NCBI GenBank assembly: GCA_025353585.1
Contig: JANXOM010000057.1
Location: forward strand, 1 to 52,271
Source of the DNA: Deltaproteobacteria bacterium
GTDB lineage: Bacteria; Myxococcota_A; Polyangia; Haliangiales; Haliangiaceae
DNA length: 52,271 bases
Reading direction: 5' to 3'
The position numbers and the translations under genes were made by a program. A model generated the notes under the pieces. The model made no database searches. It saw nothing but the letters and a program-made list of their open reading frames with translations, and was not told where the DNA came from. Shown piece by piece: positions 1 to 10,970 of the stretch. Numbering within the stretch: position 1 is the stretch's first letter; each line of letters starts with the position of its first letter.

Positions 1-2438
1 AGCTCGGCCTCGCTCACGTCGAACAGGACCTTGTCGACGATTTCGTGGACGGGGTGGGCGTCGAGGCCGGCGGCCCGGAGCGCGCGGTCCGCGTCGAGGA
101 GCGCCCGGCGCGCCACATCGGCGACGGAGCCCTCGTGGGTGGCGCGGCGCGCGAGCCGCTCGGCGTACGCGCCGTCGTGCGGATCGAGCGAGGCGAGGCC
201 GCCGATCGGCCAGCGCCGGCCGGCGATCGTGACGATGTACCCGCGGTCGCGCGCGAGCCGCAGCTGCTCGTCCTGGAACGCGCGGACCTGCGCGTACCGC
301 ACGTCGAACCGAGCGATGAGCGCCTTCGCCTCCGCCGGTGGCACGCCGAGCTGGAGCGCGAGCGCGCTGGAGCCCTGCCCCGCGAACGTCGCGAAGTTGA
401 TGACCTTGCCGAGCTGGCGCTCGTCGGCCGTGACGTCCGCCGGCGCCTTCTCGAGCACGGCGGCGGCGGTGAGCCGATGGAGGTCGTCGCCGCGGCGCAG
501 CGGCTCGACGAGCGCGGGATCGCCGGTCATGTGCGCGAGCACGTAGAGGCCGAGCTGGCCGAAGTCCACGGACATCAGCAGGCGCCCCGGTGCGGCCACG
601 AACGCGCGCCGGATGCGCGCCATCTCCGGCGTGCGGCCCGGCACGCGCCCGAGGTCGGGGTTCGTGTTGACGAGGTGGCCGCTGAACGACCGCGCCGGGT
701 GGAAGCGCGAGTGGACGCGGCCGTCGGCGGGGTCGATGCAGCGCTGCAGCGCGATGACCCAGCTGTCGCGCAGGCGGCGGAGCGTGCGCCAGCGGATCAC
801 GAGCGGCACGATCGGGTGCGCGTGCTCGATCCGCTCGAGCGCCTCGGTGGCGGTCGACCAGCCGGTCTTCGTGTGGCTTGCGACGGGAAGCTTCAGCTCC
901 GCGAACAGCACGTCGCCGAGCTGCTTCGTCGAGTTGATGTTGAACGCGTGGCCGGCGAGCTGCTCGATCTGGATCGTCAACGCGGCCTCGATCTCGGCGA
1001 ACGCGGCCTCCGCGCGCGCGAGCTCCGCGGGATCGACGACGAGCCCGCGCAGCTCCATGCGCACGAGCACGGCCGACAGCGCGAGGTACTCGGCGAGGGA
1101 CGCCGGCGCGAGCGCGGGGGCGAGGGCGCGCCAGATCTCGGCGGTGGCGTCGGCGGCGAGGCCGGCGGCATCGGCCGCGCGCTCGACGGGCAGCTGGGCC
1201 CACCGCTTGCGCTTCACGCCCACGCCGCGGACGGCATCGTCGTCAGAGAGCGCGCGGCCCAGCACGTGCTTCGCGACGAGCGGCAGGTCGTGGGGCGCCC
1301 AGTTCGAGGGCTGCGTGAGGTGCGAGGCGTGCTGCGCGTCGCCCACGACGCCGGCAAGCGCGATCCCGGCGTGGTGCAGCGCGATCGTGGTGGTGACGAG
1401 ATCGTGGACGAGCTTGGGCGCGGGGCTCGCGAGCCACGGGACGAGCGCGGCCCACGCGTCGCCGCCGTGCGGGATGTACGTGGCCGCGCCGCCGCCGCCG
1501 GACAGCGCGATGCCGGCGATGGCCTGGACGCGCGGGGCCGGATCCTCGAGGAGCGCGTGGAGCGCGATCGCGTCGGCGCCGAGGCGCGCGAGGGTGGCGG
1601 CGACGGCGGCCGCGGTCTCGGCCAGCTCGACGCGCGTGCTCGCGCCATCGGCAACGAGGAGCTCGGCGAACCCGAGGCGATCCAACAGCTCGTTCAGCGG
1701 CCCGGCCGGCGGCGCGGCGTACGCGAGCTCGGCGAGCGGCACGGGGAGCGCGCGCTGCGTGTCGAGGCGCGCGCGCGCGAGCTCGGCGGGGATCTGGCCC
1801 TGGCCGGCGCGGAGGGCGTTGCCGAGGCGGCCCTTGATGCCAGCGAGCGCGGCGAGGCCGGCCGCGATGGAGCCGTACGCCTCGAGGAGCGTGGTGGCGC
1901 CCTTGGCGCCGATACCGGGGATGCCGGGGAGCCCGTCGTCCGCGTTGCCGACGAGCGCGAGCCACTCGGCGATCTGCGCGGGCGGCACGCCGAAGCGCTT
2001 CTGCACGACGTCGGCGGTGTAGCGGGTGTCCTTGTTGGCGTCGAACCACCACGCGCGCTCGCCCACGAGCTGCGCGTACCGCTTGTCCACGCCGACGACG
2101 ATCGCGTCATCGCCAGCGGCGAGCGCGGACGCGGCGTACGCGGCGACCACGTTGACCTCGTCGGGCGCGATGACGACGTGGATGCCGAGGGCGCGCAGGA
2201 GCTCCGGCAACGCGGGGAGCTGGGCGCGCAGGAGCTCGGGCCACGCGGCCGGCGGCGGGGCCGCGTCGATGACGGCGACGGCGCGCGCGGGCTCCTTGAA
2301 GGCGATGACGCGCTGGATGGCGCGGGCGACCGCGAAGAGGCCGCCCACGGGCTCGCCGGCGCGCCCGCGGCGGTCGGTGGGCACGACCTGGAACCCGCGG
2401 GCGAGCAGGTTGGTGGCCGATGCGACGAGGGTACGCAC
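1..2438 (-). CDS. Divergent family A DNA polymerase (Pol I-like), C-terminus beyond window
   Basis: About 812 residues are visible from a GTG start at 2438; the last few tens of residues lie beyond base 1. The order matches Pol I: a 5'-nuclease-like region (residues about 1-230, with an LVGNADDGLPGIPGIGAKG helix-hairpin-helix), a poorly conserved middle, then palm, fingers and thumb. Retained against E. coli Pol I: palm Asp of motif A (D625), fingers R674, K678 and F682, and palm Asp of motif C (D802). Changed: the R668 position is His (FSGHLV), E710 is Gly (DFGQLGLY), Y766 is Ala (NFATFAGQG), the Q849 region reads THEGSVADV, and motif C HDE reads VDK. In the nuclease part most metal-binding acids are missing (the D13 site, D115, D116, D140, D185). 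I infer a paralogue with altered or lost catalysis rather than the housekeeping polA. It is divergent from the next gene across 62 bp. Confidence 0.85.
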   Translation of the reverse strand, partial: MRTLVASATNLLARGFQVVPTDRRGRAGEPVGGLFAVARAIQRVIAFKEPARAVAVIDAAPPPAAWPELLRAQLPALPELLRALGIHVVIAPDEVNVVAAYAASALAAGDDAIVVGVDKRYAQLVGERAWWFDANKDTRYTADVVQKRFGVPPAQIAEWLALVGNADDGLPGIPGIGAKGATTLLEAYGSIAAGLAALAGIKGRLGNALRAGQGQIPAELARARLDTQRALPVPLAELAYAAPPAGPLNELLDRLGFAELLVADGASTRVELAETAAAVAATLARLGADAIALHALLEDPAPRVQAIAGIALSGGGGAATYIPHGGDAWAALVPWLASPAPKLVHDLVTTTIALHHAGIALAGVVGDAQHASHLTQPSNWAPHDLPLVAKHVLGRALSDDDAVRGVGVKRKRWAQLPVERAADAAGLAADATAEIWRALAPALAPASLAEYLALSAVLVRMELRGLVVDPAELARAEAAFAEIEAALTIQIEQLAGHAFNINSTKQLGDVLFAELKLPVASHTKTGWSTATEALERIEHAHPIVPLVIRWRTLRRLRDSWVIALQRCIDPADGRVHSRFHPARSFSGHLVNTNPDLGRVPGRTPEMARIRRAFVAAPGRLLMSVDFGQLGLYVLAHMTGDPALVEPLRRGDDLHRLTAAAVLEKAPADVTADERQLGKVINFATFAGQGSSALALQLGVPPAEAKALIARFDVRYAQVRAFQDEQLRLARDRGYIVTIAGRRWPIGGLASLDPHDGAYAERLARRATHEGSVADVARRALLDADRALRAAGLDAHPVHEIVDKVLFDVSEAE

Positions 2439-2500
2439 GGGTCGAACCCTACCGCGCAACCGGGGCGAGTCGCGCTCGGGATCCGGCGTACGCTCGCGTG

Positions 2501-3133
2501 ATGTCTGCGTACCGCGACGCACCGCCGGGTCCCCTCGCCTGTCCGCGCTGCCGCAAGCCGCTCCCTCCGCTCGAGGTCGCGGCGTGCACGCACGCGTGCG
2601 GCACGTGGGTCTCCGCGCTCGTCGCGGGTGAGGTGCTGACGGAGGTCGATCGGCGGCCCGATCCGGTCACGCGGTGGTGGCGGGTTCGCGCCCCGTGCCC
2701 GGTCTGCACCGACAAGATGCGGCTGTACGGCGAGGACCCGGGCTTGCTGCAAGGGTGCGCGGTGCACGGCTACTTCGTCGATGGGGACACGGTCGTTTAT
2801 ACGGATCTCGCGCGCGGCGTGGACCTCACGTCGCTCGCCGAGCTGATCGAGTCTCCCGCGCTCAACGCCGAGCGCGCGCGCCTGCGGGCGCTCGAGGCCG
2901 AGCACGACCGCGAGATGGCCGACCAGCCCCGGCAGCGCGAGCAGGCCGCGCGCGAGCGTGCCGCCATCACGGCCGCCACGGCGAAGCGGGCATTCACGGA
3001 GAAGCTCAGAACTGCGCTCTGCTTCCCGTCGGGCCCGGGCAACGCCGCGCTCCTGGCCGAGCAGCTCGTGGCGCTGATCGAAAAAGTGGTCGAGCTCGAG
3101 GAGCGGATCCGCAAGCTCGAGGCATCCCGTTGA
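2501..3133 (+). CDS. Zinc-ribbon protein with C-terminal coiled coil
   Basis: A 210-residue protein. Near the N-terminus, CPRC followed by an HACGTWVS stretch forms the first zf-TFIIB-like ribbon. A second ribbon, CPVC then GCAVHGYFVD, follows at residues about 65-95. The C-terminal half (residues about 120-210) is rich in Glu, Arg and Ala heptads and is probably coiled coil. No enzymatic motif and no membrane segment are visible, so a cytoplasmic scaffold or nucleic-acid or protein binding role is possible but unproven. Proteins with this double ribbon are common in Myxococcota and mostly unnamed. The ATG at 2501 is the first plausible start after the divergent polymerase-like gene. Confidence 0.7.
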   Translation: MSAYRDAPPGPLACPRCRKPLPPLEVAACTHACGTWVSALVAGEVLTEVDRRPDPVTRWWRVRAPCPVCTDKMRLYGEDPGLLQGCAVHGYFVDGDTVVYTDLARGVDLTSLAELIESPALNAERARLRALEAEHDREMADQPRQREQAARERAAITAATAKRAFTEKLRTALCFPSGPGNAALLAEQLVALIEKVVELEERIRKLEASR

Positions 3134-3161
3134 GTTCGGTCAGAGCGCGGGCGCGACGCGT

Positions 3162-3312
3162 ACCGCAGAGCCGCGAGGCGCGCGGAGAGGGAGGAGCAGA
3201 GCCAGAGGGTCTGGAAGCCGGGTCAATGGCCGGCTCGATGGACCCCTGGAGTCAACCCCTCTCCGTCTGCTCCTCCCTCTCGGCGGGCTCGGCGGGCTCG
3301 GCGCCTCTGCGG
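3162..3312. repeat. Large imperfect inverted repeat
   Basis: Left arm 3162-3209 and right arm 3257-3312 are imperfect reverse complements around a spacer of about 47 bases. Both arms begin, reading inward, with ACCGCAGAG and contain GAGAGGGAGGAGCAGA. The right arm has an extra run of short GCCGAGCCC-type units. The element fills most of the gap between the zinc-ribbon gene and the sigma factor gene and contains no convincing ORF. It could be a fold-back (REP/MITE-like) repeat or a transcript-ending structure; there is no T-tract. Genome copy number would decide. Confidence 0.6.
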
Positions 3313-3400
3313 TGAGCGGCGCTCCGCGCTCCGACCGTGGGCCCTCGGCGTTTTCCATGGAACCTCTTGCCCTCGCCTGCGAGTAAAGCTGCGAGACCCG

Positions 3401-3973
3401 ATGCTCGCCGTGGCCGCTCCACCCCCTCCCGCCGAGCTGGACGCCCTCGCGCTCCGGCGCGCCGCCGCCGGGGACGAGGCCGCCACCCGCGCCCTCGTCG
3501 AGCTCTACCAGGTCCGCGTGTTCGCCCTCGTCTCGCGCATGCTGGTCGGCCGTGGCCGCGCCACGGTCGAGGACGTCGCGCAGGACACGTTCCTGCACGT
3601 GTTCCGCAAGCTCGGCGCGTTCGACCCAGCCGGCCCTGCCCGCCTCTCGTCCTGGATCCTGACGATCGCCGCCCGCCGCGCCATCGACGAGCTCCGCCGC
3701 GCCCGCCCCACGCTCGTCGCGGACATTGACCCCGAGGATCCCGGCCGCGGCGCCGACGAGCGCAGCACGCGCCGCGAGCTCGTCGCGGCCATCGAGCGCG
3801 CCCTCGCCTCGCTCTCGCCGCCGCTGCGCGCCGCGTTTCTCCTGCGCGAGTACCACGGGCTCGACTACGCCGAGATCGCCCGCGCCCTCGACATCGAGCT
3901 CGGTACCGTGAAGTCGCGGCTCGCCCGCGCGCGCGCCGAGCTGCGCGTCCAGCTCGCCGAGGTGAAGCCATGA
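3401..3973 (+). CDS. ECF-type RNA polymerase sigma factor
   Basis: A 190-residue sigma-70 family protein. Region 2 spans residues about 20-95, with VEDVAQDTFLHVFRKL and the SSWILTIAARRAIDELRR promoter-melting segment. Region 4 spans residues about 125-185, with LPPLRAAFLLREYHGLDY-like helices and the YAEIARALDIELGTVKSRL helix-turn-helix. Regions 1.2 and 3 are absent, as in ECF factors. Its stop codon overlaps the ATG of the FecR-like gene (ATGA), so the two are probably translationally coupled as a sigma/anti-sigma pair. The target promoters are not evident in the window. Confidence 0.93.
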   Translation: MLAVAAPPPPAELDALALRRAAAGDEAATRALVELYQVRVFALVSRMLVGRGRATVEDVAQDTFLHVFRKLGAFDPAGPARLSSWILTIAARRAIDELRRARPTLVADIDPEDPGRGADERSTRRELVAAIERALASLSPPLRAAFLLREYHGLDYAEIARALDIELGTVKSRLARARAELRVQLAEVKP

Positions 3974-5355
3974 CCGACGACCCCACCCCCGCCGCCGACG
4001 ACGCCGCCGAGGTCTCCGACGCCGACCGCCGCGCCCTCGACGCGTGGCTCCCCGCGCTGCCGCCCGCAGGCTTCAGCGACCGCGTCGTCGCCGCGCGCCC
4101 CGTCGTCGCCGATCCGACGCTGCGGCGCGCCCGTCGCCGCCGCATGGCCGCCTGGAGTGCCGCCGCCGCCGCCGCCGCCGCCGCCGCCCTCGTCGCGTAC
4201 GGCGCGCTCGGCACGCACGCCGGCACGCACGCCGCGCACGGTGAGCTCGCCGCGTCCGCCGAGCGCGTCACCGCGCAGGTCGGCGAGCGCGCGGTGGTCG
4301 TCGCGGAGCCGGCCGCGGCGCTCCGCTGGACCATCGCCGCCGATGGCGCGGCCGACGTCACCCAGCCCGCCGGCAACGTCTTCTATCGCGTCGATCACGG
4401 CGGCCCGCTAGTCGTGCACACCCCCGCCGGCGACGTCCGCGTCACCGGCACCTGCTTTCGCGTGGAGGTCGAGATGAACAAGCCCACCCAGATGATCCTC
4501 GCCGGCGCGGCCGGCGCGGCGGTCGCGACCGGCGTCGTGATCACCGTGTACGAGGGCCGCGTCGTCGCGGACACCCACGCCGCGCGGACCGAGCTCCAGG
4601 CCGGCACGCGGACCGTCCTCGAGCCGCCCGGCCACACGGCGGTGGTCGCGGCAACCGCGCCGGCCCCCGTTCCGGCGACCGCGCCGACGCTCGACGTCGC
4701 GCACGCATCGCGCGATCAGCTCGTCGCGCGGATCGCCGCGCAGGACGCCGAGCTCGTCAGGCTGCGCCGCGTCCCCGCCGGCGAGCACCCGGGCGGCGGC
4801 CTCCCCTTTGTCGAGGAACCGTCGCCGGATGGTCGCCCGTGGCACGACCCGTCGCCCGAGACCCTCAAGGAGTGGGCCGCCGATTGCCTCGTCCGGTACG
4901 ATCAGCCCGGCTTCGATCATCCCGCGGTGGCCGGTGACCATGGCCTCACCGCCGACGAGCTGCCGGAATACGACGCGGCGGTCTCCGGCGTGCAGCAGAA
5001 GTTCACCACGCTCGTGCGCACGCTGTACCTGGCGACGACCAACGACACCGCCGGCGCGGAGACGCTTTCGCTCGACGCCATGATCCAGGAGATCAACGCC
5101 AAGGCGCCGCCGGGGGAAGACCGCGTCGACCGCGCGACGCTCGCGCAGGAGCGCGCGGGGATGATCCCGAAGCCCGCGGACACGACGCACGAGCCGCCGC
5201 TCGAGCAGCTGCTGCGCGCGCAGATGGCCCTCGGCGATCAGACGCAGGCCGCGCTCGCCGATCGGCTCGGCGCCGACCGCGCGGCGGCGATCCGCGGCGA
5301 GAGCTTCGGCATGCGCTACCAGAAGAACGGCTGCCCGCAGCCGGCCGGCAAGTAG
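3970..5355 (+). CDS. FecR-like transmembrane anti-sigma factor
   Basis: A 461-residue protein starting inside the stop of the ECF sigma gene. The N-terminal about 55 residues are cytosolic. An Ala-rich membrane segment follows at about 60-80, including ten consecutive Ala from a GCC run. Next is a FecR-type domain (DVTQPAGNVFYRVD, TPAGDVRVTGTCFRV, VITVYEGRVV) and a long C-terminal part (about 260-461) with no family I recognise. Known family role: binding and controlling the partner sigma through the cytosolic end, with sensing in the periplasm. The C-terminal extension is unusually long for a FecR protein and may be the sensor; that is inference. Confidence 0.8.
   Translation: MTDDPTPAADDAAEVSDADRRALDAWLPALPPAGFSDRVVAARPVVADPTLRRARRRRMAAWSAAAAAAAAAALVAYGALGTHAGTHAAHGELAASAERVTAQVGERAVVVAEPAAALRWTIAADGAADVTQPAGNVFYRVDHGGPLVVHTPAGDVRVTGTCFRVEVEMNKPTQMILAGAAGAAVATGVVITVYEGRVVADTHAARTELQAGTRTVLEPPGHTAVVAATAPAPVPATAPTLDVAHASRDQLVARIAAQDAELVRLRRVPAGEHPGGGLPFVEEPSPDGRPWHDPSPETLKEWAADCLVRYDQPGFDHPAVAGDHGLTADELPEYDAAVSGVQQKFTTLVRTLYLATTNDTAGAETLSLDAMIQEINAKAPPGEDRVDRATLAQERAGMIPKPADTTHEPPLEQLLRAQMALGDQTQAALADRLGADRAAAIRGESFGMRYQKNGCPQPAGK
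4159..4188 (+). repeat. (GCC)10 trinucleotide run in the membrane segment
   Basis: Ten perfect GCC units in frame encode ten Ala of the anti-sigma transmembrane helix. Slippage in whole units would change helix length without breaking the frame. Confidence 0.9.
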
Positions 5356-5365
5356 CGCCACGTCG

Positions 5366-5904
5366 CTACGTCGCGAGCGGCGGCCGGTAGAAGATCATGC
5401 GCGCCGGATAGTCGGCGTCCGGATCGGCGTCGACCGCGTCCGCGGCCAGCCGGATCTCCCACGCGGCCGCCGCCTCCGCCGCGTCGAGGTCGACGTCCGC
5501 CTCGCCCGCGTCATCGGCGTAGATCAACGTGCCGGCGTCGTCCGTCTCCAGCTCCCACAGCTGGACGCCGACGGAGCGGTTCCCGGTCTCGGCATACAGC
5601 GTCGTCACCCCGAACGCGCGGAGCTCCGGCTCCTGCGCGTACAGGTACTCCGCGAGCTCCGTCGTGGCGCTGATCCACGCGGTCGCGCCGATCATCACGA
5701 CGCGCGCGATGTCGGCGTCCTCCGTGAAGCCCTCGAGCGTGGTGGCGCCCACGTCGCCGAGCGCCTCGGCGATGGCCGCGCTGGCCGCGGCATCACCGTC
5801 CCACGGGCCGACGATCGCGGTCGGCTCGTCCCACGGATCGCCCATGGCGATCTCCTCGCCGTCGGCGTCCGCCGGGGTGGCCTCCGGGACCTCCGGCTCG
5901 TCGC

Positions 5905-5908
<4 letters not shown>
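5366..5908 (-). CDS. Small acidic protein of unknown function
   Basis: About 180 residues from a GTG at 5908 whose GTGA overlaps the alaS stop; this overlap decided the start, although an ATG at 5926 inside alaS would add six residues. The protein is very acidic (many Asp, Glu and Ala) and has no signal peptide, membrane segment or cysteine cluster. The middle part, with alternating hydrophobic residues (ARVVMIGATAWISATTELA), suggests a compact alpha/beta fold. Translational coupling to alaS is the only functional hint. I do not recognise a family. Confidence 0.7.
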
Positions 5909-8616
<2,708 letters not shown>

Positions 8617-8628
8617 GACCGCGGAAAG

Positions 8629-9324
8629 CTACCCCGAAACCGTTTGACCGAACACGAACGACGCGCCGGTGACGCGCTGGATCGGCTGCTCGATGTCCTC
8701 CCACCCGTACGTGTAGCGCCCGAGGTGGCCGAGGCGAATCGCCGTATCCACCATCACCTGGTGGCCGGCGGCGCGCGCGCGGTGGCAGAACGCGTAGTCC
8801 TCGCCGAGGTACCAGTGCCCGCCGGCGTCGGGGACGACCATCGGCAGGAAGTACGGGACCATGGGCGTGCCGAAGCGCGTGTTGCACGCGGGCAGCGAGT
8901 AAGTGCGCTGGACGTCGGCGTAGACCTCGCGCCGGGTACACAGGAAGCCCAGGCCGAGGTACGCGACCGCGGTCGGCGCGCCGCCATCGCCGAAGCGCAG
9001 CTCGTGCGTGCCGGCGAGCGGGTGCAGCGCGAGGGCCGGCTCGCCGACCTTGGCGTACGCGGCGCCGACGAGCGGGAGCTCGTGGGCGCGGAGGCGCATC
9101 ACGTCGTCCGGCTCGAAGAGGATGTCGGCGCCGATCCAAACGATCTCGTCCGCGCCGTCGCGGAGGGCCGCGCTCGCCGCGTCGCACCGGGTGCGATCGA
9201 CCGCGGCCGACGACGCGTAGCGCCGCACCTCCACGCCCCGACGCTCGAGCTCGCGCAGCCCGCGCTCGCATTGCGGCTCCACGTGAGTGAGGTACGGGAC
9301 GAGCACGACGCAGCGCGCGGTCAT
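8629..9324 (-). CDS. GT-A-like glycosyltransferase
   Basis: A 231-residue protein with a Rossmann-like start (RCVVLVPYLTHVEPQCERGL), a DEIVWIGADILFEPDD segment that places an acidic metal/nucleotide-sugar site at about residues 60-75, and a C-terminal YLGEDYAFCHRARAAGH motif typical of family 2-like transferases, where the ED pair positions the acceptor. No membrane segment. Sugar and acceptor cannot be told. It sits between a lipoprotein gene (10-base gap) and alaS (12-base gap) on the same strand. Confidence 0.75.
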   Translation of the reverse strand: MTARCVVLVPYLTHVEPQCERGLRELERRGVEVRRYASSAAVDRTRCDAASAALRDGADEIVWIGADILFEPDDVMRLRAHELPLVGAAYAKVGEPALALHPLAGTHELRFGDGGAPTAVAYLGLGFLCTRREVYADVQRTYSLPACNTRFGTPMVPYFLPMVVPDAGGHWYLGEDYAFCHRARAAGHQVMVDTAIRLGHLGRYTYGWEDIEQPIQRVTGASFVFGQTVSG

Positions 9325-9334
9325 CTCCGGTCGC

Positions 9335-10147
9335 TCAGGTACACGAGCACGACGACGAGCCGGTGATGGTGAAGCTGAGCGTGACGACCGCCGGCGATAC
9401 CGAGCACACGTTGCCCGTGACGATGTACTTCACCGTACCGTTCCCCGCGCACGCGTCGAACGTGAACGGCCGTACCGCCGAGGACGTCGAGGCGTCGGGA
9501 TCCAGCGCGCCGCCCGAGAAGCCCGTGAACGCGAAGCCCGGCGAGCCATCCACGCTGAGGCTCGCCGACGCGTTGCCGACATTCCTGATGCTGACGAGCT
9601 GCGGGGCCGGGCAGACGCCGGACGAGCCCGAGAACGCGAGCGAGCTGCCGTCGCTGCCGGCTTGCACCTCGAGGGTCGCCCCGACCACGGTCGAGGCGAG
9701 GTTCACCACGCGCGACGCGTCCGCCGCGTTGGTCGTCAGCGTGAGCGTGCCCGCCTTGATGTCGCCGCCCCGGTCCGTCCCGATCACCGCGTCCGGCGGG
9801 ACGACGGTCAGGTCGCGGCTCGCGCCGCCGGGGATCGTCAGAGGCAGCGGTGTCGACATCGAGAAGCCGCCGGTCGCGTCGGCCGCCGAGATCACGAGGT
9901 CGCCCGTGCCCACGTTCGCGACGGTGAGCGCCTCGGTGGCCGAGGCGCCGCCGCACAGCGTCGTGGTCATCACGCTCGCCGCCAGCATCGCGACCGGCCC
10001 CGCGGTCACCGTGTCCAGGCTGGCGCCGTCGGGGAGCTTGCCGCCCGGGTCGCCCGCGCGGTCGTCGAAGCCCAGCCGCCCGCACGCCGGCGTCGCGAGC
10101 GCCGCGGCCGACCAGAGCACGTGAACGAGCACCCGGCTCCGGCGCAT
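9335..10147 (-). CDS. Lipoprotein with immunoglobulin-like repeats
   Basis: A 270-residue exported protein. The signal peptide ends in ALATPAC, a lipobox with Cys at about 22. The mature part has two beta-rich units resembling choice-of-anchor/ASPM-type Ig-like domains: ALTVANVGTGDLVIS followed by FSMSTPLPLTIPGGASRDLTV, and LVSIRNVGNASASLSVDG followed by FAFTGFSGG. Such repeats usually serve binding or spacing at the cell surface. A pair of C-terminal cysteines (SSCSCT) may be disulfide-bonded. First gene of a probable operon with the glycosyltransferase and alaS. Confidence 0.75.
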   Translation of the reverse strand: MRRSRVLVHVLWSAAALATPACGRLGFDDRAGDPGGKLPDGASLDTVTAGPVAMLAASVMTTTLCGGASATEALTVANVGTGDLVISAADATGGFSMSTPLPLTIPGGASRDLTVVPPDAVIGTDRGGDIKAGTLTLTTNAADASRVVNLASTVVGATLEVQAGSDGSSLAFSGSSGVCPAPQLVSIRNVGNASASLSVDGSPGFAFTGFSGGALDPDASTSSAVRPFTFDACAGNGTVKYIVTGNVCSVSPAVVTLSFTITGSSSCSCT

Positions 10148-10196
10148 GCATGGTCAGCGTACCAGGCGGACCTGCGGATCGGGTAACAATCACGGC

Positions 10197-10970
10197 GTGC
10201 GCACGGCGGTCGTCCAGTCGTATCGCCGCCACGACGTGCCGCCGTGGATCGCGCGCTGCCTCGCGTCCGTCGAGCGCTGGGCTGGCGCACACGGACACAC
10301 GTACCGCTTCGTCGGCGACGAGATGTTCGATCTCCTGCCGCCGCGCTACCGGCTGCGCACGAGCCACCACGTGCAGATGCTCGCGGATCTCGGCCGCCTG
10401 CTCCTCGCGCGCGACCTGCTCGCCGAGGGGTTCGACCGCGCCATCTGGCTCGACGCCGACCTGCTCGTGACGGCGCCGGACGCGTTCGCGGTCCCGACGG
10501 CGCAGCCATTCTATCTGTGCCGCGAAGTCTGGGTCGAGCTCGAGGGCGGCGTCCCGCGGGTCTCCGAGCGCGTCAATAACTGCGCGTGCAGCTTCACGGC
10601 GGCCGCGACGTTCCTGCCGTTCTACATCGACGCGTGCCAGCAGCTCGTCCGCGACACGGCCGGCGCGCTCTCGCCGCTCCTCGTCGGCACGACGTTCCTG
10701 TCGGCGCTCGACCGCGTGCTGCCGCTGCCGAAGGTGCGCGACGTCGCGCTCGTCAGCCCGCACATGCTGCTCGAGCTCGCGGCCGGCGGCGGCCCGTGCC
10801 TCGACGCGTATCACGAGCGCTTCGCCTCGCCGATCCGCGCGGCGAACCTGTGCGCGTCATTCCGCGGGCGGGCGCTGCGTGACGCGGCGGGCCGGCCCGT
10901 CGTGCTCGACGACGCGTGCTTCGACCGCGCGCTCGCGGCGCTGGCTGTCAATACAGATAGCCGACCGTGA
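10197..10970 (+). CDS. Glycosyltransferase-like protein with DXD motif
   Basis: A 257-residue protein from the GTG at 10197, chosen because the sequence before it overlaps the divergent lipoprotein gene and does not look like a fold start. It begins RTAVVQSYRRHDVPPWIARCLASV, has YRFVGDEMFDLLPPRYR, then FDRAIWLDADLLVTAPDAF with a clear DAD metal/nucleotide-sugar site near residue 84. This layout resembles GT8/GT34-like retaining transferases. No membrane helix. Its last 23 bases overlap the end of the convergent barrel protein gene. Confidence 0.7.
   Translation: MRTAVVQSYRRHDVPPWIARCLASVERWAGAHGHTYRFVGDEMFDLLPPRYRLRTSHHVQMLADLGRLLLARDLLAEGFDRAIWLDADLLVTAPDAFAVPTAQPFYLCREVWVELEGGVPRVSERVNNCACSFTAAATFLPFYIDACQQLVRDTAGALSPLLVGTTFLSALDRVLPLPKVRDVALVSPHMLLELAAGGGPCLDAYHERFASPIRAANLCASFRGRALRDAAGRPVVLDDACFDRALAALAVNTDSRP

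Noticed and set aside
45..2501. 818-codon plus-strand frame opposite the polymerase gene
   Set aside because: Arg/Glu/Ala-rich shadow; the minus strand aligns with Pol I throughout.
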